DNA of 64,000 bases, taken from contig JAUIAP010000004.1 of assembly GCA_030425205.1 (NCBI GenBank), positions 62,001 through 126,000 of the forward strand. Direction: 5' to 3'. The notes beneath the pieces are model-generated. The model did no database searches and had not been told where the DNA came from. It saw only the letters and a list, made by a program, of their open reading frames with translations. The position numbers and the translations under genes were made by a program. This stretch comes from Anaerolineae bacterium (GTDB lineage Bacteria > Chloroflexota > Anaerolineae > Promineifilales > Promineifilaceae). Below, piece after piece: positions 57,172 through 64,000 of this stretch (position 1 is its first letter; each line of letters opens with the position of its first letter).

Positions 57172-58556
57172 GTCGATCCACCGGATAGGCGCGTGCCGAA
57201 TAAGGCTCCCAAGACGCAAAATAGCGCATACCCAAAGAAGACATTTCGATAGGCAGAGGCGGTGTTCAACGTGGGTTGATCTAAGAAAAATTGCAACAGA
57301 ATGCCACCGTAAGCTGCCCCAAATGCAGAGCCAATAAAGCGTATCATGCTGTAAATGCCAGAGGTCGCGCCAAGTTGTTGTTCGGGGACATCATTTAGAG
57401 CGGCGCGGTGGAGGGAGGCAAGCATTAGGCCACCGCCAGCACCAAACGCGGATAGGAGTAGGATAATAAGCCATGCTGGCGCATCGGCCGAAAATAAGCC
57501 CAAGACGATTAATACCGTCGTGTAGATCGTAAATCCCGTTAAAACGATGGAACGGCTACCCAAGCGATCTGAGAGGCGTCCACCATAACGCACCGTCACC
57601 AGCATCGCCGCAGGATTGACCATCAATAAAAATCCAGACATCGCGGGTTCCAAGCCCACGACATCGGCCAGATAGAGCGGCATCAGAAAACCCACTGCCC
57701 CACTCAGTCCGACCATGCGCAACGCGGCACAGATTGACGCGACCGTCACACCCGTGTTGCCAAGAATGGATAGATCGATAAATGGATTGATGTGCCGTTG
57801 CTCATACCAAACAAATAGCATCAAGAAGAAAATGGCGGGCAGCAGCAGTCGCCAATCTTGCAGTGGAGCGACGCCCGTAATCGGCCGACTTGACAGAAAG
57901 AAAAAGAGCAGCAGCAACGTCAGGGACAGCAAGATCACGCCGATCCAATCGAATGCGCGCAAAAAGGTCGTGTCTACTTTTGGCACGCCAACTGGAATCG
58001 TTTGAAAGATTATGATGAAACCGAGTAGCGCAAAAATCAGCGAGGGAATAAATGCATTGCGCCAACCGAAACGCGCGACGATGAGGCCAGCAAAAATCGG
58101 CCCCAACACCCCCGCAAGTGGACCAACCGTGCTCCAAATACCCATTGCGCGACCGCGATCCTCGACGGGAAAATATTCGGTGATCAATGCAAGTGAAAGG
58201 GGGATTAAGCCAGCGATGCCGAGCCCTTGAATGATTCGGCCGATTAGCAACATGCCTAAGCTCAATGAAATCGTTGTAATGAGTGATCCAACGGCAAAGA
58301 TAGCGATCCCCCATAGGAGCAGACGACGCTTGCCAAGTCCATCGCTCATGCGGCCATAAACGGGCATGATGATGAGAAATGGTAGCGAAAAGGCCGTGAC
58401 GATCCATGCGGCAAAATCGGCCGATATCCGAAAATCATCCCGAATGGTCGGCAGCGAGACGGATAGCATCCAGCTCGTCAATGGCATGATGATGGCAGGG
58501 ATGAGTAGACTATTGAGCAGTTTAGTCGGGGTTGTTGAAGGGATGGCTTTATTCAT
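57168..58556 (-). CDS. MFS drug-efflux transporter, DHA2-like
   Basis: 462 residues, 12-14 spans. MFS motif A is GRMSDGLGKRR; the stretch PLAGVLGPIFAG corresponds to the antiporter motif C. First gene of the exporter operon; its start ATG lies downstream of operator-like repeats at 58740-58810. Likely a proton-coupled drug exporter. Confidence 0.93.
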   Translation of the reverse strand: MNKAIPSTTPTKLLNSLLIPAIIMPLTSWMLSVSLPTIRDDFRISADFAAWIVTAFSLPFLIIMPVYGRMSDGLGKRRLLLWGIAIFAVGSLITTISLSLGMLLIGRIIQGLGIAGLIPLSLALITEYFPVEDRGRAMGIWSTVGPLAGVLGPIFAGLIVARFGWRNAFIPSLIFALLGFIIIFQTIPVGVPKVDTTFLRAFDWIGVILLSLTLLLLFFFLSSRPITGVAPLQDWRLLLPAIFFLMLFVWYEQRHINPFIDLSILGNTGVTVASICAALRMVGLSGAVGFLMPLYLADVVGLEPAMSGFLLMVNPAAMLVTVRYGGRLSDRLGSRSIVLTGFTIYTTVLIVLGLFSADAPAWLIILLLSAFGAGGGLMLASLHRAALNDVPEQQLGATSGIYSMIRFIGSAFGAAYGGILLQFFLDQPTLNTASAYRNVFFGYALFCVLGALFGTRLSGGST

Positions 58557-58634
58557 GCCCTATCAATTATTGCGAAGGATCGGCCGATTTGCGCTAAACG
58601 TTGCATTAGCTTATGCCGCAAACCCACAACGCAC

Positions 58635-58658
58635 AGCGGCGCACAAATGTGCGCCGCT
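58635..58658. repeat. Perfect 11-bp inverted repeat upstream of the exporter operon
   Basis: AGCGGCGCACA (58635-58645) and TGTGCGCCGCT (58648-58658). Likely a terminator or processing hairpin; no clean T-run on the - strand. Confidence 0.55.
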
Positions 58659-58739
58659 TGTATCCTTTTCTCCGTCAGTCACAATAATTCGGTCTATTCC
58701 TGATGGCTTTCCCCGTTCATCAGGTGGTCTTGATTCATA

Positions 58740-58810
58740 CAGTACCGCAGTACTCTTACAGTACGCCTAACGTTTTGTAAACTGCTTTACACATCTGTAA
58801 ATTAGTTTAC
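58740..58810. promoter_or_regulatory. Operator-like repeats before the exporter operon
   Basis: Two 14-bp dyads GTAAACTGCTTTAC (58777-58790) and GTAAATTAGTTTAC (58797-58810) are exactly 20 bases apart, about two helical turns. Three direct repeats of CAGTAC lie at 58740, 58748 and 58759. They sit between the transglutaminase 3' end and the MFS start, a place for a repressor of the exporter operon. The regulator gene is not in view. Confidence 0.55.
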
Positions 58811-58845
58811 AAACAGACGCGGCAATTAGGTTTGAATTGATCACC

Positions 58846-61116
58846 CTATTTATCTCGTCTTACTTTACGACGCAAGCCTGTTTTAAAGAGCAATGGACGA
58901 AGTTTTCGCCATTCAGTTAACGTGTTGACAAGAAAATCATTTTTCTTGTCTGAGCTAAACGTCTTACGAACGAACTCATCGGTCAATTTTCGGATCGGCA
59001 TTTCCCCATCGGGGACGGTGGCGACGAGAACTTCGGCGCGTTCATTGGGTGTGTGGCTGGCACTGAACTGCAATCCAAGCCAACGCGCCCATAAGTCTAG
59101 ACGACTATAGCTACCTTCAATCGTCCCTTCAACGTTCCGATTGGCTCTATTCGCTAAGACGATGAGCAAGCCCGCAAACAATACAGTCAATACGGCCCCT
59201 GCTACCTGCCAAGGATTAAATTGTGAAAGAAAACTCGGTTCAGACGCATCATCAGTTGAGCCTGTATCTTGAAAGTTGTTGAGTTCATCTTGAAATGAAG
59301 TTGGATCGAGCTCTTCAATATCACTAAAGTCATCATTAATGAGATCGCTCAGGTCAGGAGGTGTACTATCTTCATCAAGTCCCGCATCTGAACCATCACC
59401 CACGGGTCGATTAATTGGGTTAATGATTACCGTTGGCTCAAACTGAATCCAACCATATTCAGGGAAGTAAACCTCTGGCCAAGAGTGAGAATCACGAGCG
59501 CGAACGCGATATGCCTTCGTATCGGCATTATATTCGCCCGACGCAAAACCGCGCGAAAGGCGGGTTGGGATACCGACCGACCTTAACATGATCGCCATGG
59601 CTGAAGCGTAATAGTTGCAAAATCCTTCCTGTGACTCAAAAAGAAAGTAGTCGATAGGATCGGTATCGTGCGGCGGTGCATCAATCTGGTCGTTATAGGT
59701 AATTGTGTTGCGCAGAAAGTTCTGTACGGCAATCGCTTTATCATACGGGTTATCGTAGGGAGCGGTCAGGCGTGCAGCAAGTTCTCGGGTTCGTTCGGTA
59801 ATAACATCAGGAACATCCAAGTAACCATCCAGAATTTCGGCGGGATAGTTTGTCGAGGCGGTGCGCAGTTGGATCTGATCGGCCGAACTCATCAGCGAGG
59901 TCACTTCATAGTTATCGCCCGCTTGGAGGACGTAACGTGAACGGGCGGCCGAAACGAGCAGCGCTTGATTGGCGTCATAATCTGTGCGGACAAGAATCTG
60001 TTGATCGGATGCGATCATTTCGGGTGCGCCATAGATCGTGCCAGCGTTGGGGACATAGTTGACAAAAATCTGTTGCACTTCTTGTCGCGCTTTTGTCTCG
60101 GGGATTGCCAATGGATCATCCTCGGGAAAGTACGTGATCGTCTCGCCGGGACGAATGCGCCACTCGCCATCTTGATAGAAATCGGCCGTTGTCGAACGCC
60201 AATATGCGTAGGGCAACTCCTCATCAACATATACATCCATCACCAGCGTATTGCCGGGATTACGTGCGCCACCTAGCGTTAGCGTCTCACGAAATGGATC
60301 GCTCGTGCCCTGTGCCGATGCGTTGAGCGCAGAGTACCAGCGTTGCCAACCATCGCGCCACAGACGCCACGGCTCATTGACGCGATTGATCGTATCGCCA
60401 ACAGCAGCATTGGCAGGCAGTGCGGGCGCACGCCACACAAGCGCCAGCGTCAACAGCGCAACGATCAGACTACTGCGCAGAAAGTGACCCGCCAGCGTGT
60501 TACCATAGCGCACGCTGGCCCGTTGCCACTCGCGCTGACTTTCGAGCAAATGGGTTTGCGCGATATAAAGCATTGTGAAGAGGCTGAAGGCAGCGAGAAA
60601 CCATGTCAATGTTGGCGGTGCATAGTAAATAACACTCAACATGACGAGTGCGTTGGGCAAAATGACAAGCCAGATGCGCGTCTTGCGAAACGTCCACCAT
60701 GCGGCCGTAAACCCTAGCACCCACAGCACAACGGTCGTGTGCATCACAAAGATAAGCGCATCCCGATTGGTATTTCCGCTGGCAACCTTGAGGAAAAACT
60801 CGATTTGCCGCGACACCATATCGGCAACACGCTCACGCCAAAGCTGATCGGCGGTATATGCTTCCGATTTGCCAATCAGCACGCCCAATACAAACGCCCC
60901 ATAAACAAACGCATAAATCGACGCCGTTAGCGCGGGAAAGCGACTTCGTGCGAGAGCATAGCCAGCCACGATTCCAATCGTGCCTGTCCAAAGCAAAATC
61001 GGCTGCATGTTGATCGTCCGCACCAAGTCGGCACGTCCAATTGAGAGTGCAACTAACGAGACCATTCCCCAAACGAGGAAGAGAGTGAGAATTGTTTCGG
61101 CAGGTTTACGCTTCAT
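58846..61116 (-). CDS. Transglutaminase-like membrane protein (TgpA type)
   Basis: 756 residues from ATG 61116; an upstream TTG at 61137 is less likely. An N-terminal block of about five spans (1-210) is followed by an extracytoplasmic domain with an intact transglutaminase triad: Cys in EGFCNYYASAMAIMLRSVGIPTR, His in ARDSHSWPEVY, Asp/Glu nearby. A further span lies near 640 and a cytoplasmic DUF4129-like tail follows. This is the DUF3488/transglutaminase arrangement of TgpA proteins; the substrate is a cell-envelope protein or peptide, not known. Confidence 0.88.
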   Translation of the reverse strand: MKRKPAETILTLFLVWGMVSLVALSIGRADLVRTINMQPILLWTGTIGIVAGYALARSRFPALTASIYAFVYGAFVLGVLIGKSEAYTADQLWRERVADMVSRQIEFFLKVASGNTNRDALIFVMHTTVVLWVLGFTAAWWTFRKTRIWLVILPNALVMLSVIYYAPPTLTWFLAAFSLFTMLYIAQTHLLESQREWQRASVRYGNTLAGHFLRSSLIVALLTLALVWRAPALPANAAVGDTINRVNEPWRLWRDGWQRWYSALNASAQGTSDPFRETLTLGGARNPGNTLVMDVYVDEELPYAYWRSTTADFYQDGEWRIRPGETITYFPEDDPLAIPETKARQEVQQIFVNYVPNAGTIYGAPEMIASDQQILVRTDYDANQALLVSAARSRYVLQAGDNYEVTSLMSSADQIQLRTASTNYPAEILDGYLDVPDVITERTRELAARLTAPYDNPYDKAIAVQNFLRNTITYNDQIDAPPHDTDPIDYFLFESQEGFCNYYASAMAIMLRSVGIPTRLSRGFASGEYNADTKAYRVRARDSHSWPEVYFPEYGWIQFEPTVIINPINRPVGDGSDAGLDEDSTPPDLSDLINDDFSDIEELDPTSFQDELNNFQDTGSTDDASEPSFLSQFNPWQVAGAVLTVLFAGLLIVLANRANRNVEGTIEGSYSRLDLWARWLGLQFSASHTPNERAEVLVATVPDGEMPIRKLTDEFVRKTFSSDKKNDFLVNTLTEWRKLRPLLFKTGLRRKVRRDK

Positions 61117-61271
61117 ATTTGTTACTTTGGACACCAAGCATGGATTGCTTGCGTGTATGTATTGAGGTTATAGAGAGTATATTACATGGTATCGGCCGAA
61201 AATTACCGTGACAGCCGACAGTTGTTAGAAAAAAGTTAGGCAACTTCGCAGTTCGGCGAGATGGAGTGCGC

Positions 61272-61277
61272 TATAAT
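61272..61277 (+). promoter_or_regulatory. -10 box six bases before the lyase start
   Basis: Perfect TATAAT ending six bases before the ATG at 61284; a leaderless message is likely. Confidence 0.5.
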
Positions 61278-61283
61278 CACGCC

Positions 61284-62177
61284 ATGTCACCTTTATTAGA
61301 TCGTCTAAACCACACTGTCACGCCAGCGATGGCAACCCCAATTGATCAAAGCGGCTATCGTGTCGCAACGGAACAGATTGCACCGCTCGTCGATTTTCTG
61401 GTCGAGCGTCAGGTTGGCGGCCTGTTTGTCGGTGGCACAACGGGCGAAGGGGTACTGTTGAGCGTCGAAGAACGTAAGCGGCTGCATGCGGAGACGGTTG
61501 CCGCCACTGAGAAGCGCATCCCCGTTCTCATTCACGTCGGCACCAATACGACACGTCAATCGTTTGATCTCGCCGTTCATGCGGCCGAGATCGGTGCGGA
61601 TGCCACCGTTTGTGTCACCCCTTACTTTTATCCAGTCGATGCCGATTCTCTTGTCAGCTATTTCAAGACCATTGCGGCCGCCACGCCCGATTTGCCCTTT
61701 TTGGTCTATGACATTCCCCAGTTTGCCAACAACACAATTTCACCAGCCTTGCTAGCAAGGCTGGTGGACGAAATTCCTAATTTGGCTGGCGTCAAGTGCA
61801 GCATTGGGGATGGGCAGGCCATTCGGCGACTGATCGACGCCACGCCCGACAGCATGCTGTTTTTGGCCGGCAACGAAAGCATTATGCTCGGTTCGTTGGC
61901 GATGGGCGCACACGGCGCGATCAGCGGACTTTCCACAGCTGTGCCAGAACCCTTCGTGGGGTTGATCGATGCATTTTCCAATGGTCGAATGCAAGAGGCA
62001 CAAAACTGGGCAAGAACTATCAATCGACTGCTCAACGTTTTAGGCAACTATCCCCGCATTGGGGCAATTAAGCAGATTTTGAACAAGCGTGGCGTCACGG
62101 TTGGTGATCCTGTACCACCGCGCGGACGGGTCGAGGCGCCTGTTTGGGAGCAATTTTTGACTGTATTATCAAAATAG
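61284..62177 (+). CDS. Dihydrodipicolinate synthase-family lyase/aldolase
   Basis: 297 residues from ATG 61284. TIM-barrel with the family motifs GGTTGEG, YDIPQF (the active Tyr), and the Schiff-base Lys in LAGVKCS. It condenses or cleaves pyruvate-containing substrates. The subgroup (DapA, N-acetylneuraminate lyase, KDG aldolase) cannot be resolved. It shares direction with the next two genes and starts the run after the transglutaminase. Confidence 0.88.
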   Translation: MSPLLDRLNHTVTPAMATPIDQSGYRVATEQIAPLVDFLVERQVGGLFVGGTTGEGVLLSVEERKRLHAETVAATEKRIPVLIHVGTNTTRQSFDLAVHAAEIGADATVCVTPYFYPVDADSLVSYFKTIAAATPDLPFLVYDIPQFANNTISPALLARLVDEIPNLAGVKCSIGDGQAIRRLIDATPDSMLFLAGNESIMLGSLAMGAHGAISGLSTAVPEPFVGLIDAFSNGRMQEAQNWARTINRLLNVLGNYPRIGAIKQILNKRGVTVGDPVPPRGRVEAPVWEQFLTVLSK

Positions 62178-62192
62178 ATGGGGAGACAGCGG

Positions 62193-63146
62193 ATGACAAA
62201 AGTGATGTCTAAGCGAGCAGATAAAAATGGAAGGGGCGGAATCGGCCGAATTTTACGCCGTCTTGTTCTCGGTGTATTTGGATTGATCGTGCTGCTTGTT
62301 GTGTTTATCGCCGCGAGTATTGCGATTGACGGCTGGATCGGCCGATCGGCCACTGATTTCACCAATGTCACCTTCACGAGCGCAGATGGCACAGAGCTGC
62401 ATGGTTACCTTGCCCAACCGTCTAACCGCACCGGCGATAGTCCCGCTATCATCATGTTCCATGAGTGGTGGGGCTTAAATGACGATATTACGCGCCTTGC
62501 CGATGCACTGGCGCAGCAAGGCTATGTTGTGCTGGCTCCCGATGCATATCGTGGGAAGACAACACGCTGGATACCACGCGCCGTCTGGCTTGTCAGTACA
62601 ACTGATGAAAACGCCATCGCGGCCGATATGGACGCAGCGTTCAACTATCTCGCGGGGCTTGAAAACGTCAATGCAAAGCGGATGGGGACGGTTGGATTTT
62701 GCTTTGGCGGACGGCAATCGCTCAACTTAGCGATGCGGCGCGGCGAAGGATTGGCCGCAGTCGTCTCACTGTATGGCACCGCTTACACAGAGAAAGCGCC
62801 GCTGGAAGCACTGCCATCCAATGTGCCGATTTTGGGGATTTATGGGGAGGAGGATGCGTCGATTTCGGCCGAAGATGTCCGCACGATGGACGGTCTAATG
62901 GACGAAGTCGGACTAAACCACGAAATCACCATCTATCCAGACGTCGGTCATGCGTTTGTGACGGATGAGAATTATGATCAAGCTGGCGCGGGTGGCGAGG
63001 CATGGGCGCAGTTATCGGCGTTTTTTGCCACGCAGCTGGGGGACGATGGGGGTGAGATTCGGCCGAATTTTCATGCAACCCAACCCTTTGAACCCACCGC
63101 CCCAATCGCGAATCTTTCACAACTGCTATGTCTAGTCTCTCACTAA
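62193..63146 (+). CDS. Membrane-anchored dienelactone hydrolase-like protein
   Basis: 317 residues from ATG 62193, with GGGGAG about eight bases upstream; ATG 62178 is the alternative. A basic start is followed by a span (LVLGVFGLIVLLVVFIAASIAI), then the alpha/beta domain. The nucleophile is Cys in GTVGFCFGGRQS, the signature of dienelactone hydrolases, with the catalytic His in PDVGHAF and Asp before it. Substrate unknown. Follows the lyase gene closely and precedes the ABC permease. Confidence 0.85.
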   Translation: MTKVMSKRADKNGRGGIGRILRRLVLGVFGLIVLLVVFIAASIAIDGWIGRSATDFTNVTFTSADGTELHGYLAQPSNRTGDSPAIIMFHEWWGLNDDITRLADALAQQGYVVLAPDAYRGKTTRWIPRAVWLVSTTDENAIAADMDAAFNYLAGLENVNAKRMGTVGFCFGGRQSLNLAMRRGEGLAAVVSLYGTAYTEKAPLEALPSNVPILGIYGEEDASISAEDVRTMDGLMDEVGLNHEITIYPDVGHAFVTDENYDQAGAGGEAWAQLSAFFATQLGDDGGEIRPNFHATQPFEPTAPIANLSQLLCLVSH

Positions 63147-63168
63147 ACAGCCTCCCGACGAAAGCGTG

Positions 63169-64000
63169 ATGATCACTGGTTGGCAAGAATGGATGCAAAA
63201 TAACGGCACATTTTCATCGATTCGCACCTTGCTATTGAAACAAGGCAGGTGGCTATTTCTGTTGCCGCCACTCTTTTTTCTGCTTTTCTACTTCTACCCA
63301 CTAGCCGCCATCTTTAAGCTAAGTTTTGCACCTGACGGTCAGCTCGAATTTGCCGCCCTGCGTCGTCTGTTCCGCAACGACTATTACATCCGCACGCTTT
63401 GGTTTACAACATGGCAAGCCGTCGTTTCGACGCTCTTGACGCTGATCCTCGCGCTGCCCGGCGCATACATCTTTGCAACCTACCAATTTCGCGGCAAACA
63501 GACATTGCGGACAATCAGCACCCTGCCGTTTGTGCTGCCGACTGTCGTGGTGGCAAATGCATTTTCGTCCCTACTTGGCTCACGAGGCTTGCTCAACAAC
63601 TGGCTTGTCGGTCTGTTCCAGCTCGACACCCCACCCATCCAACTAGAACAATCGATTTGGCTCATTCTGCTGGCACACGTTTTCTATAACTACAGCGTTG
63701 CGCTGCGAATCATCAGTGCCTATTGGCAAGGGATTGGCGATGACGTGACAGAGGCAGCGGCCATGCTCGGCGCAACACCACGTCGCATTTTTTGGACAGT
63801 CGTGCTGCCGTTGTTACGTCCCGCGATTGCAGCCGCCGCCGTGTTGGTGTTTATCTTTACGTTCACTAGCTTCGGTGTTATCTTAATTTTGGGCGGGCCG
63901 GGCTTCGCCACGCTGGAGGTGGAAATCTATCGTCAAGCGGTCAATCTATTTAACCTACCTGTGGCAGCAGCCCTATCGCTCCTGCAAATCGTCTTCACAT
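63169..64000 (+). CDS. ABC transporter permease, thiamine/iron type (3' end cut off)
   Basis: Open to the right edge; 277 codons visible from ATG 63169 (GTG 63166 is one codon earlier). It has several spans, LFLLPPLFFLLFYFYPLAAIF first. The EAA loop is DDVTEAAAMLGATPRRIFW...LPLLRP, and the arrangement FVLPTVVVANAFSSLLG is typical of the ThiP/AfuB permease class, whose full members have 12 spans. It could be the permease partner of the thiamine-binding protein at 15612, but this is 47 kb away, so the link is only an inference. Confidence 0.85.
   Translation, partial: MITGWQEWMQNNGTFSSIRTLLLKQGRWLFLLPPLFFLLFYFYPLAAIFKLSFAPDGQLEFAALRRLFRNDYYIRTLWFTTWQAVVSTLLTLILALPGAYIFATYQFRGKQTLRTISTLPFVLPTVVVANAFSSLLGSRGLLNNWLVGLFQLDTPPIQLEQSIWLILLAHVFYNYSVALRIISAYWQGIGDDVTEAAAMLGATPRRIFWTVVLPLLRPAIAAAAVLVFIFTFTSFGVILILGGPGFATLEVEIYRQAVNLFNLPVAAALSLLQIVFT

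Noticed and set aside
58366..58770. 134-residue + strand ORF antisense to the MFS gene start
   Set aside because: Composition and lack of motifs match an antisense shadow of the transporter gene.

Overview
The window looks like a chromosomal segment of a Chloroflexota bacterium, most likely an Anaerolineae-type filamentous or sludge organism. This is an inference from gene content and protein style: a CysO/MoeZ cysteine pathway, a Ser/Thr kinase with an outward NBR1-like Ig domain and Thr/Pro-rich linkers, a UPF0210 (DUF711) protein, an rpoC with an inserted coiled region, and many membrane and secreted hypotheticals. Base composition is near 50 percent GC. There is no phage, transposase, CRISPR array, rRNA or recognisable tRNA. 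Genes are mostly core or conserved accessory genes in short operons on both strands.

Layout. 0-2.1 kb: a truncated sugar ABC permease and a ROK repressor, each with a dyad upstream. 2.4-5.3 kb: gyrB and a membrane protein. 5.6-15.3 kb: a mostly + strand series with an HprK-like kinase, a membrane-anchored methyltransferase, M3 oligopeptidase, an rRNA methyltransferase, a receptor-type Ser/Thr kinase, malonyl-CoA synthetase and a DUF697 protein. 15.4-16.7 kb: TPP riboswitch plus thiamine-binding lipoprotein; a matching-type permease is cut off at the right edge (63.2 kb). 16.7-21.6 kb: subtilase, UMF1 transporter, PlsC and UPF0210, all on the - strand. 21.7-26.3 kb: a complete protein-thiocarboxylate cysteine pathway (cysM, metB-like, mec, cysO, moeZ) preceded by a short Cys-codon leader peptide and alternative hairpins. 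26.4-31.2 kb: queA, DUF2834, hom with its own leader ORF and hairpins, a hydrolase and a GDPD. 31.2-31.4 kb: a 184-bp MITE with perfect 17-bp inverted ends and 9-bp target duplication. 31.5-39.1 kb: GHL10 protein, a structured RNA candidate, chelatase-type AAA/VWA pair, two winged-helix-like unknowns and a PA14 protein. 39.1-46.4 kb: folD, LysM protein, rpoC. 46.9-48.3 kb: infC-rpmI-rplT, with infC interrupted by an inverted duplication. 48.4-52.7 kb: a solute-binding-like membrane protein, a regulatory region rich in dyads, and mreC/mreB. 53.4-58.6 kb: a three-exporter operon (MFS, MATE, ABC) with operator-like repeats upstream. 58.8-63.1 kb: transglutaminase-like protein, DHDPS-family lyase, dienelactone-hydrolase-like protein.

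The strongest genome-scale signal is not a gene. The 8-bp palindrome TCGGCCGA occurs about 74 times in 64 kb (about one is expected by chance), mostly inside genes, in all three reading frames and almost always flanked by A or T. This is a highly iterated palindrome comparable in density to cyanobacterial HIP1 but with a different sequence. Other signals worth testing are the cysteine attenuator, the hom leader, the MITE, the template-switch-like lesion in infC, and several clusters of operator-like dyads.
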